DNA of 64,000 nt, taken from positions 2,418,001 to 2,482,000 of the forward strand of contig NZ_AP022596.1 of assembly GCF_010731895.1 (NCBI RefSeq), in the 5' to 3' direction. The DNA is from Mycolicibacterium helvum (GTDB lineage Bacteria > Actinomycetota > Actinomycetes > Mycobacteriales > Mycobacteriaceae). Position numbers and translations under genes: made by a program. The notes below the pieces were generated by a model. The model did no database searches. It saw only the letters and a list, made by a program, of their open reading frames with translations, and was not told the origin of the DNA. Position 1 is the first letter of the stretch. Each line of letters opens with the position of its first letter. Positions 34,288-44,075 of this stretch are shown in pieces.

Positions 34288-34401
34288 GGACCCGATCTTT
34301 CCCCATGGTGGGGCAATCGGGGCTGTCGTTGAACGTCATCCCAGACGGCTGATATGCGGCAACGCAGTAACGCGTGCCCAACGGCCTGCGACAATGCGGG
34401 T

Positions 34402-34734
34402 ATGACTAAAAGATCTGCAGCGATCCTGTTGAGCGTGGCTGCCCTGTCGGCAATCCCCGCGGCGATCGCCCCGATGGCGCACGCCGACGTCTGTGGCGAC
34501 GTCGGGGGTCGGCACGTGACCGTCGGTGGTTGCACCCCGGGCATCGCCGGCGACGCTGCGGACGCTGCGGTGGCCGGTGCTGCGGTGGCGGGGGCATCCG
34601 ACTGGGCTCGCTACGGCTTCCCGGAGAGCTACGCGTATTCGCTGGTCCCCGCATTTCCCGGAGAGGCGCCCTGTATCTCCCCGACCGGCCTGCCCTACTA
34701 CACCCCCGCCGATGCCCCTTGCTTCGTCGGGTAG
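34402..34734 (+). CDS. Small secreted cysteine-containing protein
   Basis: A 110-residue protein with a clear signal peptide (AAILLSVAALSAIPAAIAPM, then AHA before DVCGD). The mature part has four cysteines (VCGDVG, GGCTPG, APCISP, APCFVG), probably forming two disulfides, with an Ala-rich stretch between. I do not recognise the family; similar short exported proteins are common in mycobacteria. ATG 34402 is the start that gives the signal peptide. Confidence 0.75.
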   Translation: MTKRSAAILLSVAALSAIPAAIAPMAHADVCGDVGGRHVTVGGCTPGIAGDAADAAVAGAAVAGASDWARYGFPESYAYSLVPAFPGEAPCISPTGLPYYTPADAPCFVG

Positions 34735-34792
34735 CTCCTGGCAGTGGACTCCCGTGTGCGTCGTCCCGGCCGAGCCCCAATAGTCTCGAGGC

Positions 34793-35671
34793 ATGACTAC
34801 CGCAGCCCATGAGCAGCCCGTCGTCGTCGGTATTGACGGATCGGATACCGCCCTCGGCGCTGCCCGGTGGGCCGCAGAGTTCGCGACCAAACATGCTCTT
34901 CCGCTGACATTGCTGCACGCGATCCCGCGGTTGGACTGGCATTTCGCCAGCGCTGCTGACGCAGCCGCCGGCCTTGAGGGAAACGGCGACGCGGCACTTG
35001 CCGCGGCCGAGGCAGTCGTGCGGTCGGCGTATCCCGGTCTTGCGATCCGCACGGCGACGGTCAAGGGCGCGGTCGCGACGACGCTCGCTGATGCCTCACA
35101 ATCTGCCCGCCTGTTGGCGGTGGGCACCGGTGCGTCGGACCATCGCGCGTTGGGCGGACACGTCGTGCGAACTGTCCATCGGTCCCACTGCCCCGTCGTG
35201 GTCTGGCGAGCCCCCGTCGCCAGGCGGACCGGCAAGCCGTTGCCCGTCGTTGTCGGTGTCGATGAGTCCGAGGCGTCTGGCCGCGCGCTCGCGGAGGCAT
35301 TCGAGATCGCCCGGGCGTTGCACGCGCAGCTGACGGTGGTGCACATGTGGGAGATCGACGCGGCGGTTGGCATGGGCGATCTCGGCGGCCTGGGCAACAT
35401 GGACTGGCCGTTACTCGACATGTTGCAGACCCAGCAACGCCAGCGGATCGACGAGCTGGTTGAACCGCTGGCCGCGAAGTACCCAAACGCCCACGTGATC
35501 AAGGTCTTTCAGGACATCAGCCCGGCGAAAGGGCTCACCGATCTGTCGCGGGAGGCTCAGCTGGTGGTGGTGGGCAGCCACGGCCGCGGAAGACTCGCCG
35601 ACTCGTTCCTCGGCTCAGTCGGCCAGAACCTGATTCATCACGCCGAGTGCCCGGTGCTCGTGGTCCGGTAG
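34793..35671 (+). CDS. Universal stress protein, tandem Usp domains
   Basis: A 292-residue protein of two Usp domains. The first starts VVVGIDGSDTALGAARWA and the second VVVGVDESEASGRALAEA. The second domain has the full nucleotide-binding signature GSHGRGRLADSFLGSVGQNL. The first has a weaker form (GTGASDHRALGGHVVRTV). Such proteins bind ATP and respond to hypoxia or stress in mycobacteria. It starts at ATG 34793. Confidence 0.92.
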   Translation: MTTAAHEQPVVVGIDGSDTALGAARWAAEFATKHALPLTLLHAIPRLDWHFASAADAAAGLEGNGDAALAAAEAVVRSAYPGLAIRTATVKGAVATTLADASQSARLLAVGTGASDHRALGGHVVRTVHRSHCPVVVWRAPVARRTGKPLPVVVGVDESEASGRALAEAFEIARALHAQLTVVHMWEIDAAVGMGDLGGLGNMDWPLLDMLQTQQRQRIDELVEPLAAKYPNAHVIKVFQDISPAKGLTDLSREAQLVVVGSHGRGRLADSFLGSVGQNLIHHAECPVLVVR

Positions 35672-35761
35672 TTCCCCGCGGTTGGACTCCCTCCGCACCG
35701 TTTGGCAACCGCCCCGGCACCCGTTTTCCAGTGTTGTGGAGTACGGTCCCGTGTCGTACTG

Positions 35762-35774
35762 TCAACTAGGTTGA
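35762..35774. promoter_or_regulatory. Palindrome upstream of mmpS-mmpL
   Basis: TCAACTAGGTTGA: 5-bp arms around TAG, 49 bp before the mmpS start. MmpS/MmpL operons are often repressed by TetR-type regulators binding such palindromes. No regulator gene adjoins. Confidence 0.4.
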
Positions 35775-35822
35775 TTAGCCACCCTATAGAAGTGTCGTTG
35801 CCGTCAGCGCCTCTCGCCGCTC

Positions 35823-36284
35823 ATGAAAGGGTCACGGATGCAGCGGGTTTCGATCGGTCGCCGATTGAGCAAACGCTGGATGCTGCTGGTCGCGGTGGTC
35901 GTCGTCGCGGTGGCCGGCTTCGCGGTGTACCGCCTGCACGGCATCTTCGGCTCCCAAGACGTCACGTCCACCCCCAGCGGCGCGGGCAACGACATCGTCG
36001 CGTTCAACCCCAAGCACGTGGTCATGGAGGTTTTCGGTCCGCCGGGCACCGTCGCGACCGTCACCTACACCGACGTCAACGCCCAACCACAGCGCGCTGA
36101 CAACGTCACGCTGCCCTGGGCCTACGACACCACCACCACCCAGCCGGCGGTCTTCGTCAACGTCACCGCCCAGGGCGACAGCGCCTCGCTCGGCTGCCGC
36201 ATCAAGATCGACGACGTCGTCAAAGACGAGCGGACCGTCAACACCCTGAACGCCTTCACCTACTGCCTGGACAAGTCCGGATGA
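35823..36284 (+). CDS. MmpS-family membrane protein
   Basis: A 153-residue accessory protein for an MmpL transporter. One N-terminal membrane anchor (WMLLVAVVVVAVAGFAVY) is followed by a periplasmic beta-rich domain with HVVMEVFGPPGTVATVTYTD and a cysteine pair (LGCRIKIDD, TYCLDKSG). The stop overlaps the mmpL ATG (ATGA), so the two are coupled. A start at 35838 (MQRVSIG) is an alternative. I do not assign a number because MmpS subfamilies cannot be separated by eye. Confidence 0.92.
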   Translation: MKGSRMQRVSIGRRLSKRWMLLVAVVVVAVAGFAVYRLHGIFGSQDVTSTPSGAGNDIVAFNPKHVVMEVFGPPGTVATVTYTDVNAQPQRADNVTLPWAYDTTTTQPAVFVNVTAQGDSASLGCRIKIDDVVKDERTVNTLNAFTYCLDKSG

Positions 36285-39157
36285 GTCACCGGATTCCGGA
36301 CTTCATCCGGCGGTTCTCGGTGGTGATCGCGTTGTTCTGGCTGGGTTTGGCGGTGGTGACGAACGTCTTCGTTCCCCAGCTGGAGACCGTCGCCGAAAAA
36401 CACAACGTGTCGCTGAGCCCGCAGGATTCGCCGTCGTTGCAGGCCGCCAAGCGGATCGGCAAGGTGTTCGGCGAGTTCGACTCCGACAGCTCGGCGATGA
36501 TCGTCCTGGAAGGTGACCAGCCGCTCGGTGCCGACGCCCACCACTACTACGACGGCCTGATCAAGAAGCTCGAGCAGGACACCAAACACGTCCAGCACAT
36601 CCAGGACTTCTGGGGAGATCCGCTCACGGCCGCGGGCTCGCAGAGCGCGGACGGCAAGGCGGCACTGGTGCAGCTGTATCTCGCCGGCAATCAGGGCGAG
36701 TCGTTGGCCAATGAGTCCGTCGACTCGGTGCGCGCCATCGTCAACAACAGTCCGCCGCCACCCGGCCTCCGGGCGTACGTCACCGGCGCCGCACCCCTGG
36801 TCACCGACCAGTTCGAGGTCGGGCGTCACGGCACACTGAAAACCACCCTGATCACGCTCGGGGTCATCGCGGTGATGCTGTTCTGGCTCTACCGCCGCCT
36901 CACCACGGTGTTCTTCGTGATCTTCACCGTGATGATCGAGCTGACCGCCTCCCGCGGATCGGTTGCCGTGCTCGCCAACGCCGGCATCATCGAGCTGTCG
37001 ACGTACTCCACCAATCTGTTGACGCTGTTGGTGATCGCGGCCGGAACCGACTACGCGATATTCCTTCTCGGCCGCTTCCACGAAGCCCGGTACGCCGGGC
37101 AGGACCGCGTCACGGCGTTCAACACGATGTACCACGGCACCGCGCACATCATCCTGGGCTCAGGTCTGACGATCGCCGGCGCGGTGATGTGTCTGATGTT
37201 CACCCGGCTGCCGTATTTCAACAGCCTCGGCGTGCCGGCCGGCATCGGCGTGCTCATCGCCGTGATCGCGGCACTGACCCTCGCGCCCGCCCTGCTGGTC
37301 ATCGGCCGCCACTTCGGCTTGTTCGAACCCGCCCGCCCGATGCGCACCCAGGGTTGGCGACGGATCGGCACCGCCATCGTCCGCTGGCCCGGCCCCATCC
37401 TGGTGGTGACGGTCGGCATCGCCCTCATCGGTCTGATCGCCCTGCCGAACTACAAGACCAGTTACGACGCCCGTGGCTACATGCCGGCCAGCGCACCGGC
37501 CAATGTGGGCTACACCGCCGCTGAACGCCATTTCACGCAGGCCCGGCTCAACCCCGAACTGCTGATGATCGAAGCCGACCACGATCTGCGCAACTCCACC
37601 GACATGATCCTGCTCGAGCGGGTCGCCAAAGCGGTCTTCCACACCGCGGGCATTGCGCAGGTGCAGGCGATCACCCGCCCGCTGGGCACGCCCCTGGACC
37701 ATACGTCGATCCCGTTCCAGGTCAGCGCGGGCAGCCTGGGGCAGATCAACAACCTGCCGTTCCAGCAGGCCCGCAGCGCCGACCTGCTCAAGCAGGTGGG
37801 CGTGATCAACAACTCGATCGACATTCTGCGTCAGCAGTACGCGCTGCAGCAGCAGTCCGGTGAAGTCACCGACGAGCAGACCAAGGCATTCCAGGACACC
37901 GTCACCACGGCCCAGGACCTGCGCAACAAGATCGCCAACTTCGACGACTTCTTCCGGCCGCTGCGCAACTACTTCTACTGGGAGCCGCACTGTTACGACA
38001 TCCCGGCCTGCGCGGCGCTGCGCTCGCTGTTCGACGCGCTCGACGGCATTGACGCGCTGACCGATCAGCTCGGCAATGTCGCTGGCAGCATTGCGAAACT
38101 CGATGCGCTGCAACCGAAGCTGCTCGCGCTGATCCCGCCGCAGATCCAGACCCAAGAGACCAACCGCGATCTGACCCTGACCAACTACGCCACCAACTCG
38201 GGCATCAACGACCAGGCGCAGGCGGCGCTGCAGAACTCGACGGCCCTGGGCCAGGCGTATGACGCCTCGAAGACCGACGACACGTTCTATCTGCCGCCCG
38301 AAGCGTTCACCAACCCCGAATTCCAGCGCGGCATGAAGTTGTTCATGTCACCGGACGGCAAGGCCGCCAGGATGATCATCACCCACGACGGGGATCCCGC
38401 TACACCCGAAGGCATTTCGCACATCGATTCGATTCGCAACGCCGCCCAGGAAGCCGTCAAGGGCACACCGCTGGCCGGGTCCAAGATTTTCATCGCCGGC
38501 ACCGCGGCCACCTACAAGGACATCCAGGACGGCGCCAAATACGATCTGATGATCGCCGGGATTGCGGCGCTGAGCCTGATCCTGCTCGTCATGATGTTCA
38601 TCACTCGAAGCATCGTCGCCGCATTCGTCATCGTGGGCACCGTGGCGCTGTCATTGGGTGCCTCGTTCGGGTTGTCGGTGTTGATCTGGCAGGACATCTT
38701 TGGGATCCACCTGTTCTGGATCGTGTTGGCGCTGGCCATCATCCTGCTGTTGGCAGTGGGTTCGGACTACAACCTGCTCTTGATCTCCCGGTTCCAAGAA
38801 GAGATACATGCGGGGCTGAATACCGGCATCATCCGGGCGATGGCCGGCTCGGGCGCGGTAGTGACGGCGGCCGGTCTGGTGTTCGCGGCGACCATGGCGT
38901 CGTTCATCTTTGCCGACTTACGAATTCTCGGTCAGATCGGTACGACGATCGCTCTCGGGCTGCTGTTCGACACTCTGATCGTGCGGTCCTTCATGACCCC
39001 GTCCGTCGCGGCCCTGCTTGGCCGTTGGTTCTGGTGGCCGTTGAAGGTGCGTCCGCGCCCCGCCAGCCGGATGCTGCAGCCGTACGGAACCCGTCAATCG
39101 GTCCGTCAGTTACTGCTGTGGGAAGACGGCGACCCCATCGGTAAAGCGCAGAAGTGA
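36281..39157 (+). CDS. MmpL-family RND transporter
   Basis: A 958-residue inner-membrane transporter with the MMPL domain duplicated. An N-terminal membrane helix (VVIALFWLGLAVVTNVFVPQ) precedes a periplasmic domain and a helix bundle with [17 protein letters not shown] second periplasmic domain with a long coiled stretch follows, then a second bundle with [16 protein letters not shown]. The paired Asp-Tyr motifs carry the protons. MmpL4/5-type pairs export siderophores or glycolipids; the cargo here is unknown. A close paralogue lies at the right edge of the window. Confidence 0.95.
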   Translation: MSHRIPDFIRRFSVVIALFWLGLAVVTNVFVPQLETVAEKHNVSLSPQDSPSLQAAKRIGKVFGEFDSDSSAMIVLEGDQPLGADAHHYYDGLIKKLEQDTKHVQHIQDFWGDPLTAAGSQSADGKAALVQLYLAGNQGESLANESVDSVRAIVNNSPPPPGLRAYVTGAAPLVTDQFEVGRHGTLKTTLITLGVIAVMLFWLYRRLTTVFFVIFTVMIELTASRGSVAVLANAGIIELSTYSTNLLTLLVIAAGTDYAIFLLGRFHEARYAGQDRVTAFNTMYHGTAHIILGSGLTIAGAVMCLMFTRLPYFNSLGVPAGIGVLIAVIAALTLAPALLVIGRHFGLFEPARPMRTQGWRRIGTAIVRWPGPILVVTVGIALIGLIALPNYKTSYDARGYMPASAPANVGYTAAERHFTQARLNPELLMIEADHDLRNSTDMILLERVAKAVFHTAGIAQVQAITRPLGTPLDHTSIPFQVSAGSLGQINNLPFQQARSADLLKQVGVINNSIDILRQQYALQQQSGEVTDEQTKAFQDTVTTAQDLRNKIANFDDFFRPLRNYFYWEPHCYDIPACAALRSLFDALDGIDALTDQLGNVAGSIAKLDALQPKLLALIPPQIQTQETNRDLTLTNYATNSGINDQAQAALQNSTALGQAYDASKTDDTFYLPPEAFTNPEFQRGMKLFMSPDGKAARMIITHDGDPATPEGISHIDSIRNAAQEAVKGTPLAGSKIFIAGTAATYKDIQDGAKYDLMIAGIAALSLILLVMMFITRSIVAAFVIVGTVALSLGASFGLSVLIWQDIFGIHLFWIVLALAIILLLAVGSDYNLLLISRFQEEIHAGLNTGIIRAMAGSGAVVTAAGLVFAATMASFIFADLRILGQIGTTIALGLLFDTLIVRSFMTPSVAALLGRWFWWPLKVRPRPASRMLQPYGTRQSVRQLLLWEDGDPIGKAQK

Positions 39158-39163
39158 CGAAAG

Positions 39164-39643
39164 TCAGGCGCTGCCAACGCTAGTGAGCTCATCGGCCGGC
39201 TCGGACGCCAGCACCGGGATATCGGCCAGCTTGCGCTTCATTCCGGCGACTCGGCGAAGCTGAGCGGCGATATTCATCGAGGTCAGCATCGGGATGCCGC
39301 CGATGAATGTCCGGAACGACGGATGGCCGCCGTCGAGGTGCAACATGAACAAGCAGCCGACCACATAGAAGAATCCCGTGGTGAACAGTGCGGCGGGGAT
39401 AGCGTAGGCCAGTGGGGACCGCGCATCGGCGACCAGCTCGGACGCATAGTCGAATTCGTCTTGCGTCAGCGGCTCGCGCTTGCGGATTTTGGCGAGCACC
39501 GCCTTGTGCGCACCCACTTGATCACCCATCGGATGGGAGGTCCGCCGCTCCAGCCGGCCGATGTAGACGAACACACACGTGGCAAAGACGACGGCCATGA
39601 CGGCGGCAAGGATGGTGAGGTCACCCCACGGGCCGAGATTCAC
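39164..39643 (-). CDS. Small membrane protein of unknown function
   Basis: A 159-residue protein with an N-terminal membrane helix (LTILAAVMAVVFATCVFVYI), a charged cytoplasmic segment, and a second hydrophobic region (IPAALFTTGFFYVVGCLFML). It ends ADELTSVGSA. It converges on mmpL with a 6-bp gap. I do not recognise the family. Confidence 0.7.
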   Translation of the reverse strand: MNLGPWGDLTILAAVMAVVFATCVFVYIGRLERRTSHPMGDQVGAHKAVLAKIRKREPLTQDEFDYASELVADARSPLAYAIPAALFTTGFFYVVGCLFMLHLDGGHPSFRTFIGGIPMLTSMNIAAQLRRVAGMKRKLADIPVLASEPADELTSVGSA

Positions 39644-39737
39644 GTGGTCGCTCCTTCGATCGGCATGCTTTCCCCCTAAAACGCTACCTGATCTAAGTAA
39701 TCTTCCCGGACCTCACAGAAACCTGACAGGTTCGCGG

Positions 39738-41846
39738 TTAACGCCGGCTGCTCCGCTTCTCGTAGAGGGCTCGGTAGGCGCTATCGAGCACGGAGTCGAT
39801 CGAGCGCCCGTCGCCCGGGTGGTGCACGGCGCAGCCGATCGTCAGTCCGACCGTTACCTGGGTGCGGTGACCGAGCGGGATCGGTGTGCAGTCCAGATCA
39901 TCGGTGATCTGCTCGGCCAGGAGCGCCAACGCCGACTCATCGACAGAGTCGGTGATCACCAGGAACTCGTCGTCACCCCAGCGGGCGACCGTGTCGCGGT
40001 CTGATACGGCCTCGCGCAGGCGGCCGGCGACTTCGACCAGCAAGCGATCACCGGTGCGGTGCCCGTGTTGAGCGTTGACAGCCTTGAACCTTTCGATGTC
40101 GCAGAGCAGAACGCCGTAGCCAGACTCGCTCGCCTGGAGCCGCTCCAGGCGGTTCCAGCCGGCCGACCGATTGGCGAGCGCAGTAAGCGGATCGGTGGCG
40201 GCTTGGCGAGCCAGCTCCGCCTCCCGGATGCGCTCGGCTGTCACATCTACTATTTGAGATACGAAGTAGCGCGGGCGATCTCGGGAGGCATGCACGAGCA
40301 CGACGGTGAGGGCACCCCACACGATGCGACCGTCGGATGCGATGTAGCGCTTGTCGATACGGTAGGAACGCCTGCGCCCCTCCAGGCAATCGTTGAGCAA
40401 GGACACGTCGGCGTCCAGATCGTCTGGGTGGGTGATCTCTTGGAAAGTGAGCTCGGCCAGCTCCCATTTGCTGTATCCGAGCATGACGCGCAGGGCCCGA
40501 TTGGTGCGCAGGAACGTCCCGTCCAAACCGACCACAGCCATACCGATGGGCGAATGTGCAAGTGCCAGTCCGAATCGCCGCTCGCCGAGCAGGTCGACCT
40601 CCGCGTGAAGCAGGTCTGCTGGCTCCGCGGTCACCTCGGCAGGCTCAAAACCATGACCGATGGGCCTTGGCCGGCTGAGGTAAAAGCCCTGCGCCGCAGT
40701 GATACCGACGGCGGCGACGGCATCGAGTTCGCCTTGGTTCTCGACACCTTCGGCGATCACAGTGGCGCCCATCTGTCCGGCGAGCTCGGCGATCGCGTGA
40801 GCCAGTCGTCGCCGGGCATCGTCGGCGTCGATGTGGCGGGTGATCGACTGGTCGATCTTGACGAACTCTGGGCTCAACTCCAGGACATGGGAGAACGAGG
40901 AGAACCCGGCGCCGACATCGTCGACCGCGATCTGGACGCCTCGTGATCGGCACGGCTCCAATGCTTCTTCAAGCGCGCCGTAATCCAGGACGGCATCATG
41001 TTCGGTCAGTTCCAGCACAATCCGCGACGGATCGACACCGGCGAGCATCTGAGCCCACGGAACCACCAGCGTCGCTCCCGGTGAGATATTGACCGCCACA
41101 AAAACCTCTTGGGGCAACTGCGGCACCATGGAGATAACGCGGGCCAGGATCGCCGTCTCCAATTCGATCCCCAGCCCCAGCAGCGCCGCCTGAGCGAGAA
41201 AGGCGTCCGGGCGAAACGGTGCGTGGGGGAAGCGGGCCAGCGCCTCCACGCCCACCACCTTGCCGGAGGTCACGTCATGGACGGGCTGGAAAACTACCTC
41301 GAAGTCGCGCTGGTACACCACCTTTCGGACTGCCGCGCGCTGGGCAGCGGTAGTGTCCGGACCCTTATTCGGGGATTCGAGCAGCGTCCCGATGAGTTCG
41401 GCGATCTGCTTGACGACTCTCAGGTCGATATCGGCGAGGTGGGGCCGGGCTTGCCGGCTGACCGCGCACACCATCCCGATCGTCGCGCCGGCGGGGCTGA
41501 GTACCGGCACACCGACGTAGGCGCCGAGATTCCATTCTCCGGTGATTGGCAATGCGGCGGTCGTCTGATTGGCCGCCGTGTCCGGGATGATCGCCGGAAG
41601 CCGCCCGTCGATAACCCGCACGCAATACGAATCGGACAGCGAAGCCCGGTCGCCCGCCGAAATGTTGATCGCGGTGGTATCGCCCTCGAGCACCTCCATT
41701 GTCTGCATTCCGTCGTGGAACGAGGACAGCCACGCGGTGTCCAGGCCGAGCCGGGTTCGCAGCAGCCCCAGCAAGGTACGGACCAGTTCGACGGGGAGCT
41801 CTGGCCCCTCGTCTGAGAGAGGCTCGCCGTCCCCCTCGAACCGCAT
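39738..41846 (-). CDS. Cyclic-di-GMP signalling protein, GAF-EAL-PAS-GGDEF
   Basis: A 702-residue protein. The GAF domain lies at about 20-165. The EAL domain lies at about 185-420 with VEALARF, VNISPG, DDVGAGFSSF and KIDQSI, so the phosphodiesterase residues look present. PAS/PAC is at about 440-560. The GGDEF domain is at about 570-695, with its signature reading WGDDEF instead of GGDEF. The usual order puts GGDEF before EAL, so this arrangement is uncommon. The start ATG 41846 is chosen because longer frames run antisense through the MFS gene. It probably hydrolyses, and perhaps weakly makes, c-di-GMP. Confidence 0.88.
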   Translation of the reverse strand: MRFEGDGEPLSDEGPELPVELVRTLLGLLRTRLGLDTAWLSSFHDGMQTMEVLEGDTTAINISAGDRASLSDSYCVRVIDGRLPAIIPDTAANQTTAALPITGEWNLGAYVGVPVLSPAGATIGMVCAVSRQARPHLADIDLRVVKQIAELIGTLLESPNKGPDTTAAQRAAVRKVVYQRDFEVVFQPVHDVTSGKVVGVEALARFPHAPFRPDAFLAQAALLGLGIELETAILARVISMVPQLPQEVFVAVNISPGATLVVPWAQMLAGVDPSRIVLELTEHDAVLDYGALEEALEPCRSRGVQIAVDDVGAGFSSFSHVLELSPEFVKIDQSITRHIDADDARRRLAHAIAELAGQMGATVIAEGVENQGELDAVAAVGITAAQGFYLSRPRPIGHGFEPAEVTAEPADLLHAEVDLLGERRFGLALAHSPIGMAVVGLDGTFLRTNRALRVMLGYSKWELAELTFQEITHPDDLDADVSLLNDCLEGRRRSYRIDKRYIASDGRIVWGALTVVLVHASRDRPRYFVSQIVDVTAERIREAELARQAATDPLTALANRSAGWNRLERLQASESGYGVLLCDIERFKAVNAQHGHRTGDRLLVEVAGRLREAVSDRDTVARWGDDEFLVITDSVDESALALLAEQITDDLDCTPIPLGHRTQVTVGLTIGCAVHHPGDGRSIDSVLDSAYRALYEKRSSRR

Positions 41847-41951
41847 AGCCACCAGTGAACCCCACCACCAGCAGATCTGCACTGGAATGCCGGGGTCGGC
41901 ACGGGCGTTGCCGGGGTAGCAACTTGTCGCCGACTGGGGAGGCCACGATCT

Positions 41952-43184
41952 ATGGGGCGTGCACACGGCCAGCGGCCGACGCCGGCGCGGACCGTGATGC
42001 CTGCGATATTGGCGGTGCTGTTCGCCACCGGCTGGGCCGCCAACCACTTCACGGCGCTCTTGCCGGTGTTGGCTCACCGCGAGGGATTGGGCAGGACGGC
42101 AATTGACGGCGCGTTCGGTATCTACGCGGTCGGGTTGCTGCCAGGTCTGCTGGGTGGCGGAACATTGTCCGACCGGTGGGGCCGTCGGCCGCTGCTGCTG
42201 ACCGGTGCCGCGGTGGCGGGCCTGGGTAACCTCGCGCTGCTGTGCTGGCACGACCAGACGGGAGTCTTCGTCGGTCGGCTCATCGTGGGAGCGGGTGTCG
42301 GGGTGGCGATGAGCGCAGGTACCGCGTGGAGCGCCGATATCGGCGGCGGGTCGGGTTCGGTGCTGGCTGGTGTGTCGCTGACCGCCGGATTCGGTTGTGG
42401 CCCGGTTACTTCCGCGCTGCTCGCCCAGTTCACGGCGGCGCCGGTCGATGTGCCGTTCGCGGTCTCGGTCGGCTTGTCGGCGGTAGCCGTGCTGATCGGC
42501 GCGCTGCTGGCCCGCACCGCGGACGCGTCCGGGCGTGCGGCATCCGACCGGGACGTTTCTCCTGACGCTGGCAGTGGGCAGGGTGTGGCGGCGGCGCTGG
42601 GGGCGGCGCTGCCGTTGGCGGTGTGGGTCTTCGCCAGCGCGACGGTATCGATGGTGACCATGGTTGAGCGGATGCATTACCGCTTCAGCGGGCCGCTGCT
42701 ACCCGGTATGGCCGCAGCGTTGACGCTGACGTCCGGTGTCGCCATTCAAATGGTTGCCCGACGCAGGGGATGGGGTCCCAGCGCCGGCGCTGCCGGGGCG
42801 TTGGCCGCCGCAATCGGATTCGGCGCCGTCGCCGCTGCCGGGGCGACACCGCCACTTGCGGTCTTCGTCGCCGTCGCGCTCGTGCTGGGTATCGCATATG
42901 GTTTGTGCCTGCGGCAGGGCCTGGTCGACGTGGAAACCTTGTCGCCTCCCCGGTTACGCGGAACGTTGACCGGTATTTTCTGGGCCGTCACCTATCTGGG
43001 TTTCGGTCTGCCCGTGCTTCTGGTGACGATCGAGCCGGCGGTCGGCATCACCACGCCGATGATGGTGCTCAGCGTGGTTGCAGCTGCCATCGTGGTATTG
43101 CGCGCTCTGCGCGTGTCGTCGGCGAAACGCCCTGCTGCACATGCTGTTCGGGACGAAGCCGTGCGCAACGCGTCAAACTTCTGA
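41952..43184 (+). CDS. Major facilitator superfamily transporter
   Basis: A 410-residue membrane protein with about 12 segments and the MFS loop motif GGGTLSDRWGRRPLLLTG between segments 2 and 3. It starts at ATG 41952. It is divergent from the c-di-GMP gene (105 bp between starts) and followed 31 bp later by a Usp gene. The substrate is unknown; the sequence resembles drug or sugar exporters. Confidence 0.88.
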   Translation: MGRAHGQRPTPARTVMPAILAVLFATGWAANHFTALLPVLAHREGLGRTAIDGAFGIYAVGLLPGLLGGGTLSDRWGRRPLLLTGAAVAGLGNLALLCWHDQTGVFVGRLIVGAGVGVAMSAGTAWSADIGGGSGSVLAGVSLTAGFGCGPVTSALLAQFTAAPVDVPFAVSVGLSAVAVLIGALLARTADASGRAASDRDVSPDAGSGQGVAAALGAALPLAVWVFASATVSMVTMVERMHYRFSGPLLPGMAAALTLTSGVAIQMVARRRGWGPSAGAAGALAAAIGFGAVAAAGATPPLAVFVAVALVLGIAYGLCLRQGLVDVETLSPPRLRGTLTGIFWAVTYLGFGLPVLLVTIEPAVGITTPMMVLSVVAAAIVVLRALRVSSAKRPAAHAVRDEAVRNASNF

Positions 43185-43215
43185 ATATTTTCGGCGCTTC
43201 AGCTAATTTGACCCG

Positions 43216-44070
43216 GTGAGACTGCTCATCGGATACCTGGCCACGCCTGGCGGCGCCGACGCATTAGCCCTTGGTGTGCGGTTGGCCCGAACGTTCGGCG
43301 CTGAACTGGACATCTGCGCGGTGCTTCCCGTTCCGATTCCCCTCAACATGGAATACCAGGGTGAGCTTGCCGACCAAGCCGAGCAGTGGCTCGATGCAGC
43401 GCTGAAGTCCGTGCCCGGCGATGTCACCGCGCACACCCACGTGAGCTTCCACGAGTCCTTTGCCGAGGGAATCAGCGAGGAGGCCGAGCGGTTGGGCGCC
43501 GCGGCGATTGTCGTCGGCGGCGCCGGCGGTGGCCTGGCCGGGGGATTCTCGCTGGGCTCGGTGGTCAATGAACTCTTGCACTCGGCTCCGGTCCCCGTCG
43601 TCGTCGCGCCGCGGGGTATCCGGCACTCGGACGTCGAGCGGGTCCGCAGTGTCACCTGCGCCGTCGGTATGCGACCGGGTGCCCAGCATCTCCTCGACAT
43701 CGCGGTCCAGGTGAGCACCGCGGCGGGCACCCCACTGCGATTGGTGTCGCTCGTTCCACTCGATCAGTACGGCTCGAGGCATGAGGTCGGTCCCGAGGCG
43801 CTCCGGCAACAAGCGCTCGACCATGCCGCCCACACCTTGGCGACCGCGAGGGCTTCGCTGCCCGAGGGGTTTCCCGTCTCGGTGATGGTGGCTGACGGCG
43901 ACACGGTGGAGGCGGCGGTGGAGAAACTCGACTGGCGCGACGGTGATCTCATCATGGTCGGCTCCAGCAGGCTGGCCCAGCCCAGGCGGCTGTTCCTTGG
44001 CTCGACGGCAGCGAAGATGCTGCGGGTCTTGCACGTCCCACTCGTGGTTGTTCCCCGTCAGGAAGGGTAA
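43216..44070 (+). CDS. Universal stress protein, tandem Usp domains
   Basis: A 284-residue two-domain Usp protein. The second domain carries GSSRLAQPRRLFLGSTAAKM, close to the nucleotide-binding signature. The first has a diverged GGAGGGLAGGFSLGSVVNEL. The start is GTG 43216. Its stop is only 5 bp before the APC permease, so the pair is probably co-transcribed. It may modulate the transporter, as Usp domains do in several transporter operons; this is inference. Confidence 0.88.
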   Translation: MRLLIGYLATPGGADALALGVRLARTFGAELDICAVLPVPIPLNMEYQGELADQAEQWLDAALKSVPGDVTAHTHVSFHESFAEGISEEAERLGAAAIVVGGAGGGLAGGFSLGSVVNELLHSAPVPVVVAPRGIRHSDVERVRSVTCAVGMRPGAQHLLDIAVQVSTAAGTPLRLVSLVPLDQYGSRHEVGPEALRQQALDHAAHTLATARASLPEGFPVSVMVADGDTVEAAVEKLDWRDGDLIMVGSSRLAQPRRLFLGSTAAKMLRVLHVPLVVVPRQEG

Positions 44071-44075
44071 ACCCC

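Noticed and set aside
41847..42677. N-terminal extension of the GAF-EAL-PAS-GGDEF gene
   Set aside because: It runs antisense through the MFS transporter and its residues do not resemble a protein domain.
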